This document shows positions 1-7,664 of a stretch of 14,479 bases of DNA, piece after piece. The translations under genes were made by a program, and so were the position numbers. The number at the start of each line of letters is the position of its first letter. The first letter of the stretch is position 1. Source of the stretch: Dehalococcoidales bacterium (GTDB lineage: Bacteria; Chloroflexota; Dehalococcoidia; Dehalococcoidales; UBA2162). Below the pieces are notes generated by a model. That model saw only the letters and a program-made list of their open reading frames with translations. It made no database searches and was not told the origin of the DNA. The stretch lies in contig CP070800.1 in the NCBI GenBank assembly GCA_020343555.1, positions 1,654,515 to 1,668,993 of the forward strand, given 5' to 3'.

Positions 1-963
1 TGGGACAAGGAGTCCGTCCTGTCCGTGAGTGATAACGCTGGAATATCCGTCGATATGGCTGGCAACCACCGGTTTCCCGACCGCCATACCCTCGAGAAGT
101 ACAATACCGAAACTCTCGTGAGAAGTTGCTGGAGAACAGTATACATCGGCAGTTTTAAAATACCTTGGTTTGTCTTCTTCGGGAATGGATCCGGTAAATA
201 CGAGATCGTCCTCCGTCAGGCCGTGATTTCTTGCCCATTTCTCATAAGGTTTACGCAGGTGAGAAGTACGTCCGGCGATTATCAGTCTGGTATTTGGAAG
301 CTCGTTATGTACTTCGTGGAATGCCTTGATCAGGTAGATCAGACCTTTTCGACGTTCCTGGCGACCGAGGAAAAGGATGTTTTGCCTGCCGTCACAAAAT
401 TCCGGGAGTGGTTCGACATCAGGATGGAACCTTTCAGTATCGATTCCATTTGGGATGATAAGGTAGTCACCCGGGATATGACGACGGGCGTACATCATAG
501 CCATATTAGATACGGCGATTCGCCCGTGCAGTTTTCTCATCCTTCGCTTAATCATCCAGGTGCTGATAGGTTTGCCCCAATTATATCCGGGTTTACCGTC
601 CCAGGCGTGGAAAGTCCCTATGTTCGTTGCGTTAGAAAAGCGAAGAATGGCACTGCAAAGCATAGGCATAAAGGGCTCGTGAAGGTGAATAATATCGAAC
701 TTTTCGCGTTCGAGTACCTCCTTAATCATGGGGGCAAGGCGAAGCGATATACTGACCCGAATCACTGAACCGCTGGCGGGTATAGGACGAGGTTTACCTA
801 TCGGTATAAACCTGTCGCCGAAGAGAGAAATTTCGTTAGATGCGGGAGCAATAACTTTAACTTCATGTCCTTGACGGGTGAGGTAGGTTTCAAGCGACGA
901 TATATGGCTGGTCACCCCACCGGCGAAAGCGAAATCATATGGCGAAACCAATGCAATTTTCAT
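1..963 (-). CDS. GT4-family glycosyltransferase, PimA-like, C-terminus cut by window edge
   Basis: I translated this frame from the minus strand. It stays open for 321 codons and runs off the left edge, so the C-terminal end is missing. The product has a GT-B, GT4-type layout. The N-terminal domain has a glycine loop (GGVTSH, residues 15-20), an HLHEPF motif (93-98) like that of phosphatidylinositol mannosyltransferase PimA, and an FHAW segment with a His near 119. The C-terminal domain has the sugar-nucleotide site GRQERRKG (200-207) and the EX7E motif with E283 and E291 in ESFGIVLLEGMA. GT4 enzymes of this type move a sugar from a nucleotide donor to a lipid or polysaccharide acceptor at the inner membrane face; the acceptor here is unknown. 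The start is firm because an in-frame TAG lies two codons upstream of the ATG. It follows truB after about 140 bases that hold good promoter matches, so it is probably transcribed at least partly on its own. Confidence 0.88.
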   Translation of the reverse strand, partial: MKIALVSPYDFAFAGGVTSHISSLETYLTRQGHEVKVIAPASNEISLFGDRFIPIGKPRPIPASGSVIRVSISLRLAPMIKEVLEREKFDIIHLHEPFMPMLCSAILRFSNATNIGTFHAWDGKPGYNWGKPISTWMIKRRMRKLHGRIAVSNMAMMYARRHIPGDYLIIPNGIDTERFHPDVEPLPEFCDGRQNILFLGRQERRKGLIYLIKAFHEVHNELPNTRLIIAGRTSHLRKPYEKWARNHGLTEDDLVFTGSIPEEDKPRYFKTADVYCSPATSHESFGIVLLEGMAVGKPVVASHIDGYSSVITHGQDGLLVP

Positions 964-984
964 AATCTATATCCAGCCATCACG

Positions 985-1013
985 ATTATACTACTAATCG
1001 GCGCAATTGTCCC
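985..1013 (-). promoter_or_regulatory. Candidate sigma70 promoter for the glycosyltransferase gene
   Basis: On the minus strand a perfect -10 box TATAAT (985-990) lies 17 bases downstream of GGGACA (1008-1013), a 4/6 match to TTGACA. A start near 978 would give a leader of about 15 bases before the ATG at 963. The boxes were found by eye. Confidence 0.5.
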
Positions 1014-1042
1014 CTCAATTTCCTCGAAATATTTCCAAAAAA

Positions 1043-1072
1043 ACTATATGATTAGTCGGTTATCTCCGTCAA
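1043..1072 (-). promoter_or_regulatory. Second candidate promoter upstream of the glycosyltransferase gene
   Basis: On the minus strand TTGACG (1067-1072) is separated by 18 bases from TATAGT (1043-1048). It lies just downstream of the truB stop and points at the glycosyltransferase. It may be an alternative to, or work in tandem with, the promoter at 985-1013. No convincing terminator hairpin separates truB from this region. Confidence 0.4.
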
Positions 1073-1100
1073 GCCTTTTACCGAAAAAACCGTTATTATC

Positions 1101-2018
1101 TTAAATAAATACCTTTTCAGGTTGCCACCGTCCGGATTCAGGTACATAACGAAGTATACCTAAAAAGCATCCGTCAAGACCGTAGGCCAGGCACCGGGTT
1201 ACCTTTAATTCTTCCGGATGGGATTGATCCTTGGATATTTGTCCGTTGCTAACGATATTTTCGATTGTACGCCCGTGTTGAATATCCTTCCTGGTATCGT
1301 CATTTACTACAATGGCTTTAAGGTGTAGAAGCACGCTATCGATTGGGTGTATATACCTTTGCCAGTCATCCCCAAGGGACGACTGGTCCAGGTCATCGTA
1401 TAAAACGGCGTTGTCTATTGAGAATGGGCCGTATTTCCTGCGTACCAGGCTTTTCATATAGGCACCGCAGCCGATTATCTGTCCAAGGTCATGGGCTATA
1501 GAGCGTATGTATGTTCCCTTTCCGCAGATTACGTCGATCGTAACTACGGGAGGTTTCCAGTCCAGAACTGAAATATTGTGAATAACGACAGGACGGCTCG
1601 CTATTCTTATGTCGATCCCTTCCCGCGCTAGTTCATAGTAATGTTTTCCTTTATGCTTAAGGGCACTGTATATAGGAGGTACCTGTTGGATCTTACCCAG
1701 GAAACTGTTAAGTGCTTTCTCTATCTGTTTCCTGTCAACGGATGATGAATCTTTCAAAGAGGTTACGGTGCCGGTTGCATCATATGTATCCGTGGTTTTC
1801 CCGAATTCTATCTCAGCTCGGTAATCTTTTGTGCTGTCCATCAGGTATTCGATGACACGTGTCCCATGGCCAAAACAAACCGGGAGAACACCGGAAGCTG
1901 CGGGATCGAGTGTACCCGCATGTCCGACGCGTTTTTCACCTGTCAGCTTTTTTACTCTGGCAACAATACTGAATGAGGTTGGGCCTTCAGGTTTGTTTAT
2001 ATTAAGAATGCCGTTCAT
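1101..2018 (-). CDS. truB: tRNA pseudouridine(55) synthase TruB
   Basis: TruB converts U55 of the tRNA T-loop to pseudouridine. The sequence opens with NGILNINKPEGPTS, the usual TruB N-terminal strand. The catalytic motif VGHAGTLDPAASGVLPV follows, with the nucleophilic Asp in GTLDP at residue 38 from the chosen start. Further on is CGKGTYIRSIAHDLG, the second conserved family block, and a C-terminal part of the size expected for TruB C-terminal/PUA-like regions. I chose the ATG at 2018 (305 residues). It begins exactly at the family start and has AGG about 6 bases upstream, whereas an ATG five codons earlier (2033) has its AGG too close. It lies about 25 bases after the aminotransferase stop and is the last recognisable member of the nusA-infB cluster, so it is probably co-transcribed. 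Confidence 0.95.
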   Translation of the reverse strand: MNGILNINKPEGPTSFSIVARVKKLTGEKRVGHAGTLDPAASGVLPVCFGHGTRVIEYLMDSTKDYRAEIEFGKTTDTYDATGTVTSLKDSSSVDRKQIEKALNSFLGKIQQVPPIYSALKHKGKHYYELAREGIDIRIASRPVVIHNISVLDWKPPVVTIDVICGKGTYIRSIAHDLGQIIGCGAYMKSLVRRKYGPFSIDNAVLYDDLDQSSLGDDWQRYIHPIDSVLLHLKAIVVNDDTRKDIQHGRTIENIVSNGQISKDQSHPEELKVTRCLAYGLDGCFLGILRYVPESGRWQPEKVFI

Positions 2019-2042
2019 CCGGTACCTGTGCATACCTGGACA

Positions 2043-3215
2043 TTACCAGTCCCTGATCCTGCTAATTCTGTCCAGAGCTTCTTCAATGTTTTCTTTTGGG
2101 AGGAAAATAGTGGCACGGCAGTACCCTTTACCGTTTTCACCGAAATAGGTTCCCGGCATCAGGGCTACATGAGCTTTATCGATCAATCGATTGAGGACAA
2201 AGTCTTCATCATCATATCCGTCTGGAACTTTTATCCATAGGTACGGAGTGGCTACAGGTAATTCAACTTTGAGACCCAGTTCATTCAATCCTTTAGCGAA
2301 AATATTTCTTCGTTCTTTGAGGATTTCGAAATATTTCTGCATTTCTTTCTTTACCACAAGGCTCGTTAACGTGAAAGCACCTGCTTTCTGTTTATACCAC
2401 TCTACTCCCTGGCTGTATTGACCGTAAAATTTCATCCAGCGCTGGATATTTTCCTCGCTGCTGACGACCCAGCCGAGACCGATACCCACGAAGTTGTAAT
2501 GTTTGGAAAAGGAGACTACTTCATACGCGTAATCAATTAACCCGGCGATCTGTGTAATCGATACCGGTTTGGTACTTTCGTCAAATACATAGTCTTTATA
2601 CGCCTTGTCGAAAATACCGATTACATCGTTTCCCCTCATATTTTCAGCGAGAGAAATGTAATAATCTTTATCTGCTACACTTCCGAGGGGATTGTTCGGA
2701 TCGCAAAAGTACAAAGCAACCGTATCTTGTCGGCTGAAATCGAATTCCGGGAGCCAGCCGGATTCAGCAGAAGTCCTTACTCGCACAATCTTGTGATTGG
2801 ACAGGATGGTCGCAGCTTCATAGGCGGGATATACAGGATCGGGTATCTGGATGCTACCGGAGTCGAACAGCCTGGTAACGTTATGTAGAAATTCTTTGGT
2901 CCATCCGGTTACAAGTATGTTTTCTGGTTTCAGGGTTACAGAATGGCGAACACGGTAATGTTCAATAACCGCCTCGGTGAGTTCAGGAATACCACGTTCT
3001 GGGTGAACGTCGATTGGATAGCCGAAGGTTGATTTTTCTTCGAGAACGAATTCAGCTATAGCTTTCTTGATTGATGATGGTGCTTCCATATCGGGTATAC
3101 CGATACGGGCATTTATTACCGGGATACCGTCTCTTTGTTCTACTTCCCTGGATATTCTGGCGACTCTTATAAAAGGATAATCAGGGATCTGATTGGCTAA
3201 AGGTGAAATTTTCAT
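2043..3215 (-). CDS. Class I/II PLP-dependent aminotransferase, divergent active site
   Basis: This 390-residue protein has the fold-type I aminotransferase layout: FGYP near 64-67, the DPNNPLG loop (172-178) with Asn175, FDKAY (202-206) with Asp203 and Tyr206 for the PLP ring, and SFSK with the Schiff-base lysine at 238. YCRA places the substrate-carboxylate arginine at 367. The overall look is closest to the LL-diaminopimelate/alanine aminotransferase branch, but the substrate cannot be told from sequence. One residue is odd. After the lysine the family normally reads G-x-R-x-G, where Arg holds the PLP phosphate; here it is GIGLGW with Gly246. The start is supported by AGGAAGAG just upstream of the ATG. 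It sits between rbfA and truB, where a DHH-family phosphoesterase is common, and probably shares the operon transcript, though the 92-base gap after rbfA could hide a weak promoter. Confidence 0.85.
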   Translation of the reverse strand: MKISPLANQIPDYPFIRVARISREVEQRDGIPVINARIGIPDMEAPSSIKKAIAEFVLEEKSTFGYPIDVHPERGIPELTEAVIEHYRVRHSVTLKPENILVTGWTKEFLHNVTRLFDSGSIQIPDPVYPAYEAATILSNHKIVRVRTSAESGWLPEFDFSRQDTVALYFCDPNNPLGSVADKDYYISLAENMRGNDVIGIFDKAYKDYVFDESTKPVSITQIAGLIDYAYEVVSFSKHYNFVGIGLGWVVSSEENIQRWMKFYGQYSQGVEWYKQKAGAFTLTSLVVKKEMQKYFEILKERRNIFAKGLNELGLKVELPVATPYLWIKVPDGYDDEDFVLNRLIDKAHVALMPGTYFGENGKGYCRATIFLPKENIEEALDRISRIRDW

Positions 3216-3307
3216 TTTTCTCTTCCTGAACTTAGTAATATAACGTGTTGCCTGTCGGAGTTTGTGTCTCTCAATGATTGTAAAATTTCAACAGGTGAAA
3301 ATCGACT

Positions 3308-3664
3308 TTATTGAGTGTCGGTCTCCGACGATATCTCATCTATCAATTGGAGTAGGCGGTTTCCGCGCTGGATAGAATCATCCCAGTGGAAACTCAGCTC
3401 AGGAGTATACCGCATTCTAAGATTCTTAGCCAGTTTGGTCCGAAAAAAACCTGAAGCTGATGCGAGAGCCTTTAATATTTCATTCTTATCCTCATCCTGT
3501 TCCATGCTGCTGACAAATATCCTGGCATGTTTCAGATCTGCCGAGGTATTTACCTCTGTAACAGCAATAAAATGGCCAAGTCTGGGATCTTTGACTTGGC
3601 GTTGTAGTAATTCGCTTATCTCCTGGCGAATCAGACTGTTTACCCGTTCGATTCGATGTGCCAC
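3308..3664 (-). CDS. rbfA: 30S ribosome-binding factor RbfA
   Basis: RbfA is a small KH-like protein that binds the immature 30S subunit near the 5' end of 16S rRNA and helps its maturation, including in the cold. The 118-residue product matches the family in length and layout: HRIERVNSLIRQEISELL at the N-terminus, VKDPRLG (24-30), the strand HARIFVS, and the signature ASGFFRTKLAKNLRMRYTPEL (70-90). The start codon is GTG. It is supported by GGAGGA (minus strand, 3672-3677), which overlaps the infB stop, so infB and rbfA are only 12 bases apart and probably translationally coupled. Confidence 0.96.
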   Translation of the reverse strand: MAHRIERVNSLIRQEISELLQRQVKDPRLGHFIAVTEVNTSADLKHARIFVSSMEQDEDKNEILKALASASGFFRTKLAKNLRMRYTPELSFHWDDSIQRGNRLLQLIDEISSETDTQ

Positions 3665-3676
3665 GACCCTTTCCTC

Positions 3677-5506
3677 CTATTTCACCTCCTCGATTCTGAA
3701 GAATTCTAGCATATCGCCAACTACGAATTCATCATAATCTCTAAGGCCAACACCACATTCGTAACCGGTAGTGACTTCGCGTACATCATCCTTGAACCGT
3801 CGCAGACTGGCGACCATAGTTTCATGAACTGTTTCTCCATTGCGCTGGACTCTTACCGAATCACCTCGGCGTATCTGTCCTTCGGTTACATACACACCGG
3901 CGACATTATCTTTCTTGCTGCTGGAGAATACGGCACGAACTTCAGCCCGGCCGTCGATTACTTCAACCTGGGTGGGTTCAAGCATACCGGTCAGAGCTTT
4001 ACTGACATCTTCCTGGAGGTTATATATAACATCATAATATCGGATATTTATTCCTTCCAGTTCAGCCATGCGTTGAGCTCCCGGTTCGGAACCCGTGTTA
4101 AATCCTACAATAATTCCCTTTGAAGCTACCGCCAGCATTACATCACTCTCTGTAACGTTTCCGCTTCCACTGTGTATGACCCTGACTTTTAACTCGTCAG
4201 TCCCAAGTTGTTCCAGAGACTCCTTAATCGGCTCGATACTTCCCTGGACGTCGGTTTTTAGTACTACTGCGAGTTCTTTCACCTGTCCGGAACTTACCTG
4301 TTCAAACAGATTACTAAGACTTACAGTCTGCGAAGCTGAAATATCCCTGCGCTCAGCCTCCAGTCGTTTTGATACCATTTCTTTCGCCTGTTTTTCACTG
4401 GATACTACGGTCAGTGAATCTCCTGCCTGGGATACGGTACTCAGTCCCAGTATTTCTACCGGTACAGCAGGTCCGGCTTTCCTTACCTGTTTTCCGATGT
4501 CGTTAAACATCGCTTTTACTCTACCCCAGGTATTACCGACGACGACGATATCACCAACTCTTAACGTACCGTCGTGAACCAGAACCGTAGTGAGGGCTCC
4601 TCTGGTTTTATCCAGTTCTGCTTCAATGATAACACCGACGCATGGTTTAGTCGGATCTGCCTTTAACTCCTCCATCTCAGCTAAAAGGAGGAGGTTTTCA
4701 AGGAGTTCCTGGATACCGGTATTTTCCTTTGCGGAAATGGGGATAGCAATAACTTCACCACCCCATTCTTCAATAAGGAGTTCGGCATCGGCAAGCTGCT
4801 GTTTTACATAATCGGGATTTGCTTCGGGTAAATCCATTTTATTGATAGCAACAACAATAGGGATCCCTGCTGCTTTTGCATGGTCTATAGCTTCAAGCGT
4901 CTGTGGCATTACACCGTCGTTAGCAGCTACAACAAGAATCGTAATATCGGTTACCTGGGCGCCTCGAGCTCGCATCGCTGTGAAAGCTTCGTGTCCCGGT
5001 GTGTCCAGAAAGGTGATTTTTTGACCGCCAATTTCTACCTGATAAGCTCCGATATGCTGAGTAATCCCTCCTGCTTCCGAATCCATTACGTTAGTCTTGC
5101 GTATGGCGTCAAGTAATCTGGTCTTACCGTGGTCGACGTGTCCCATAACAGCCACTACCGGTGGGCGAGATATCAGGCCACTTGTGCTTTTTGTCTGTTG
5201 CTTTTTTATCTCGCTAATAACACTTGCTGATTTCCGTTTGGTTTGTGTTTGTAGAGTAGTTTGAATACCAAGACTTGACGCAACAGCAGACGCAGCTTCA
5301 TAATCAACAGCCTGGTTGATATTGGCCATAATACCGTTTCTCATCAGTTGCTTAATGACGTCAATAGCGCTGACATCTAAGAGATCGGCCAGTTGTTTTA
5401 CACTTAAGGTATCAGGAATACCAATCTTCTGCGATTTTGTAGTAGAAGAACCCGCTGATTTACCAGACGACTTAGGAGCTTTTTCCTGTTTGCTGACTTC
5501 TGCCAA
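3677..5506 (-). CDS. infB: Translation initiation factor IF-2
   Basis: IF-2 is the GTPase that positions fMet-tRNA on the 30S subunit and promotes 50S joining. All G motifs are visible: G1 GHVDHGKT (122-129), G2 GGITQHIG (146-153), G3 DTPGHE (168-173), G4 NKMD (222-225) and G5 SAK (258-260). Domains II, III and IV follow. An IF2_N-like module lies at about 33-60 ([12 protein letters not shown]). At 609 residues it is a short IF-2 with only a brief Lys/Ser-rich leader before IF2_N, unlike the long N-termini of enterobacterial forms. The start is TTG, fixed by a strong AGGAGGAG 7 bases upstream. The 64-base gap to ylxR is AT-rich and contains no ylxQ/L7Ae-like gene. Confidence 0.97.
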   Translation of the reverse strand: MAEVSKQEKAPKSSGKSAGSSTTKSQKIGIPDTLSVKQLADLLDVSAIDVIKQLMRNGIMANINQAVDYEAASAVASSLGIQTTLQTQTKRKSASVISEIKKQQTKSTSGLISRPPVVAVMGHVDHGKTRLLDAIRKTNVMDSEAGGITQHIGAYQVEIGGQKITFLDTPGHEAFTAMRARGAQVTDITILVVAANDGVMPQTLEAIDHAKAAGIPIVVAINKMDLPEANPDYVKQQLADAELLIEEWGGEVIAIPISAKENTGIQELLENLLLLAEMEELKADPTKPCVGVIIEAELDKTRGALTTVLVHDGTLRVGDIVVVGNTWGRVKAMFNDIGKQVRKAGPAVPVEILGLSTVSQAGDSLTVVSSEKQAKEMVSKRLEAERRDISASQTVSLSNLFEQVSSGQVKELAVVLKTDVQGSIEPIKESLEQLGTDELKVRVIHSGSGNVTESDVMLAVASKGIIVGFNTGSEPGAQRMAELEGINIRYYDVIYNLQEDVSKALTGMLEPTQVEVIDGRAEVRAVFSSSKKDNVAGVYVTEGQIRRGDSVRVQRNGETVHETMVASLRRFKDDVREVTTGYECGVGLRDYDEFVVGDMLEFFRIEEVK

Positions 5507-5513
5507 ATGCTGT

Positions 5514-5521
5514 CTCCTCCT
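5514..5521 (-). promoter_or_regulatory. Strong Shine-Dalgarno that fixes the TTG start of infB
   Basis: On the minus strand AGGAGGAG ends 7 bases before the TTG at 5506-5504. No ATG or GTG in frame lies nearby with comparable spacing, so this site decides the infB start. Confidence 0.75.
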
Positions 5522-5570
5522 GAGATATTACACTAGAATGTATAATATAATACTCTCTTCTATGTAAATA

Positions 5571-5867
5571 TTATATATCTTCAAGATATTCTTTTATCCA
5601 GTCAAGCAACCTATTTTTGTTTTCCTGGTTTGTATTAGTCTTTAAAGAATACTCGAGCTGGTTTCCTTTGAGTCCCTTTTCCCAACAATTAATGTCTTTA
5701 CATAAATATACACCACGACCTGACATTTTACCACTTGTATCCACTGTAATTCCACCATCAGGAGTGTTCACGATACGGATCATTACCTGCTTGTCCTGTA
5801 TTTTACGACAGGCAATACAGGTTCTCTGTGGTATATGCTTTATTTTTCTCTGTTTAGAGGTCGTCAT
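5571..5867 (-). CDS. ylxR: YlxR/RnpM family RNA-binding protein (DUF448)
   Basis: This is a 98-residue basic protein of the YlxR (DUF448) family, the standard neighbour between nusA and infB. In Bacillus subtilis the family member has been reported to modulate RNase P (RnpM). Visible signatures are PQRTCIACRK (13-22) and GRGVYLC (50-56). Cys17, Cys20, Cys56 and Cys61 could form a metal site, though many family members lack some of them. The ATG start lies inside nusA and overlaps its end by 14 bases, which implies translational coupling. An AGG about 8 bases upstream is the only weak SD. Confidence 0.93.
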   Translation of the reverse strand: MTTSKQRKIKHIPQRTCIACRKIQDKQVMIRIVNTPDGGITVDTSGKMSGRGVYLCKDINCWEKGLKGNQLEYSLKTNTNQENKNRLLDWIKEYLEDI

Positions 5868-7332
5868 CGTAATCGCCTATGTCCAACCTGCGGGAAGATT
5901 TCCTACCTCTGGATTTACCTTCCTCACTATCCCTGTCCTGGCCACCCTTCTTTTTCTTCTTTTTGGTCTTTGTCCCTGACCTGGATGGGGCACCGATGAT
6001 ATCTTCCGCAAACCTTAAAGACGGTTTCTCCTCTTCAATTGGTTCGAAGCTAACAGGGGCCGTTACCAGGTCGGAATCCAACGAAGGTAACGCTTCACCT
6101 TCTTCTTCCTCTTCCTCTTCTTCTTCCGTTTCTACTTCGGTATCATCGAGCACCGGTTCAAGTATATCAGGGATCTCTTCGGCAATTACTTCACCGGTAA
6201 CTGCTTCCGGTTCTTCTGCTGCTACCTCAGACTCAAGTTTATCCTCGGTTTCCGTGGTGGGCTCGACTTTGGTTTCCTGAATTTCAGTCTTTTCTGCTTC
6301 CAGTTCTGAGGTACTCTTGATATCGATTCGCCAACCTGTCAGTTTAGCAGCCAACCTTACGTTCTGACCTTCTTTACCTATAGCCAGCGAGAGTTGCTTG
6401 TCGGGCACGATCACGCTGGCAACACCCTCGTCTTCATTAAGCGTAACATGAGAAATTTGAGCCGGACTAAGGGCATTAGCAATGAAAGTTGCCGGATCCT
6501 TGTCCCACATCACGACGTCGATTTTTTCGCCGTTTAACTCGTTAACAATGTTTTGAATACGGATACCTCTCAGGCCAACACAGCATCCGACCGGATCTAT
6601 ACCTTCCTGATTGGCGGACACAGCGATCTTACTCCTGTAACCGGCTTCACGTGCTATCGATTCCAGTACTACAGTACCGTTATATATCTCGGGTATTTCC
6701 ATTTCGAAAAGTCTTCGTAGCAGGTCAGGATGTGAACGTGACAATATTACCCGGGGGCCTTTATTTGTACGAACCACCTCAAGTATACTAACCTTAATTC
6801 TCTGCCCGATTCGATACCTTTCTCCCGGGACTTGCTCAGCAGCAGGGAGAATCGCTTCAGTTCTACCAAGATCTACCAGTATCTGCCGTGGCTCAATACG
6901 TTGAACTAATCCGGTAACGATCTCACCTTCTCGATCAGCGTATTCTTCGAATATGGCAGTATGCTCAGCTTCATGAAGTCGTTGAAGGATAACTTGCTTC
7001 GCGGTCTGTGCAGCGATGCGCCCGGCATTACTGGGAGTAGATTCTACCATCACTATTTCTCCCAATTCCGCTTCGGGATTGATTTTACGTGCTTCTTTCA
7101 GAGTGATTTCAGTCGTGGTATCCTCAGGTTTTTCAACGACAGTCTTACTTGCCCAAACCTGGACCTTTCCGCTTGATGGATTTATCTTGACGGATATCTC
7201 CTGGTTAGGTGAGAAGTTATCTTTTCTGTATGCTGAAACCAGCGCTGCTTCAACTGTGGAAAGTACTACCTCTGCAGGCAGGTTCTTCTCAGCCGAGAGT
7301 TGTGTTATTGCGAGCAAAAAATCGCTCTTCAT
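5854..7332 (-). CDS. nusA: Transcription termination/antitermination factor NusA with long charged tail
   Basis: NusA binds RNA polymerase and nascent RNA and controls pausing, termination and antitermination. The N-terminal polymerase-binding domain covers about 1-125, S1 about 133-199, KH1 about 200-277 with GLRGIRIQ (253-260), and KH2 about 280-345 with LAIGKEGQNVRLAAKLTGW (316-334). After KH2 there is a tail of roughly 150 residues. Its first part is rich in Glu and includes a run of nine (403-411). This is followed by six lysines (457-462) and an Arg/Ser/Lys-rich stretch that ends in acidic DYDDDL. The tail looks disordered and does not resemble the folded acidic repeats of E. coli NusA. 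The ATG start has GGAGGG upstream at a long spacing of about 11 bases. It is the first gene of the block, with no rimP before it. Confidence 0.96.
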   Translation of the reverse strand: MKSDFLLAITQLSAEKNLPAEVVLSTVEAALVSAYRKDNFSPNQEISVKINPSSGKVQVWASKTVVEKPEDTTTEITLKEARKINPEAELGEIVMVESTPSNAGRIAAQTAKQVILQRLHEAEHTAIFEEYADREGEIVTGLVQRIEPRQILVDLGRTEAILPAAEQVPGERYRIGQRIKVSILEVVRTNKGPRVILSRSHPDLLRRLFEMEIPEIYNGTVVLESIAREAGYRSKIAVSANQEGIDPVGCCVGLRGIRIQNIVNELNGEKIDVVMWDKDPATFIANALSPAQISHVTLNEDEGVASVIVPDKQLSLAIGKEGQNVRLAAKLTGWRIDIKSTSELEAEKTEIQETKVEPTTETEDKLESEVAAEEPEAVTGEVIAEEIPDILEPVLDDTEVETEEEEEEEEEGEALPSLDSDLVTAPVSFEPIEEEKPSLRFAEDIIGAPSRSGTKTKKKKKKGGQDRDSEEGKSRGRKSSRRLDIGDYDDDL

Positions 7333-7376
7333 CTCGGTTCAGGCCCTCCATATTAATAATTTCCATACCTATAATG

Positions 7377-7401
7377 AAAAAAGTGGGGACGAGACCCACT
7401 T
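7377..7401 (-). terminator. Stem-loop plus U-run in the nusA leader, possible attenuator
   Basis: Read on the minus strand, AAGTGGG (7401-7395) pairs perfectly with CCCACTT (7387-7381) around a 7-base loop. T residues run straight on from the 3' arm to 7377. This is the shape of a short intrinsic terminator. It begins only about 6 bases after the predicted start of the nusA transcript and about 45 bases before the nusA ATG, so it would act as an attenuator or a 5' protective hairpin rather than as the end of another gene. It points away from the M20 gene, so it does not terminate transcription coming from that side. Confidence 0.5.
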
Positions 7402-7413
7402 ATCAATCAATTG

Positions 7414-7442
7414 AGTATAGCACAATGTTGAAAAAAATGCAA
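7414..7442 (-). promoter_or_regulatory. Sigma70-type promoter of the nusA operon
   Basis: On the minus strand TTGCAT (7437-7442) and TATACT (7414-7419) are separated by exactly 17 bases. Transcription should start near 7407, giving a leader of about 75 bases before the nusA ATG. It is the strongest promoter match I found in the window and the natural source of the nusA-truB transcript. Confidence 0.65.
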
Positions 7443-7462
7443 GAGTCATCAACAGATGTAAA

Positions 7463-7478
7463 AATTCATAGATGAATT
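7463..7478. repeat. Perfect inverted repeat upstream of the nusA promoter
   Basis: AATTCAT-AG-ATGAATT is a 7-bp inverted repeat with a 2-base centre. It lies about 20 bases upstream of the -35 box of the nusA promoter, within the divergent spacer, which would suit a dimeric regulator site. It is AT-rich, so chance is a real alternative. Confidence 0.35.
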
Positions 7479-7625
7479 AATAAATACGCTAAGAAATAAT
7501 CTTAGTGTTGATTCACACACGGGTTGTAGTAAATAGCAAACTAATTAAGAATTATAATGAATTATATAAGAGTAAAATTGCGAAACAACATTTCCGATTA
7601 TCTAGAAAAGTAGATACAGTTAGGC

Positions 7626-7631
7626 TATAAT
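7626..7631 (+). promoter_or_regulatory. Possible -10 box for the M20 hydrolase gene
   Basis: TATAAT lies about 33 bases before the M20 ATG at 7665. The -35 position at 17-bp spacing reads TAGAAA, a poor match, and there is no TG extension. The region is very AT-rich, so this is only a weak call. Confidence 0.25.
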
Positions 7632-7664
7632 TGTAGAAGTTTTTACAGGCTTCCGGAGATAGCT

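Larger units (their letters stand above)
7333..7664. other. Divergent intergenic region between nusA and the M20 hydrolase gene
   Basis: No credible gene lies in this 332-base AT-rich stretch. On the nusA side it holds the nusA promoter (7414-7442), a leader stem-loop with U-run (7377-7401) and a perfect 7-bp inverted repeat with a 2-base centre (7463-7478). A looser inverted repeat (7486-7508) lies in the middle. On the M20 side there is a TATAAT (7626-7631) without a good -35 partner and GGAG six bases before the M20 ATG. RimP, expected here in many bacteria, is not encoded. Confidence 0.8.

Noticed and set aside
25..768. Plus-strand open frame of 247 codons over the glycosyltransferase
   Set aside because: It is antisense to a frame with clear GT4 motifs that runs unbroken for 321 codons, and its own translation shows no family features.
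3216..3307. Gap between rbfA and the aminotransferase as an internal promoter
   Set aside because: TTATAT is present on the minus strand, but no acceptable -35 lies at 16-18 bases, so no promoter was called.
5545..5576. AT-only inverted repeat (8 bp, 16-base loop) in the ylxR-infB gap
   Set aside because: The stem is pure A-T and weak, overlaps the ylxR stop, and has no U-run; chance is likely in this AT-rich stretch.
6100..6126. GAA/GAG-type run in nusA as a microsatellite or repeat element
   Set aside because: It encodes the in-frame Glu run of the NusA tail and is an impure repeat, so it is treated as part of the gene.
7289..7366. Possible 25-codon upstream ORF in the nusA leader overlapping the nusA start in another frame
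   Set aside because: It has only a weak AGG before the ATG and no sequence support. It could regulate nusA but cannot be told from chance.
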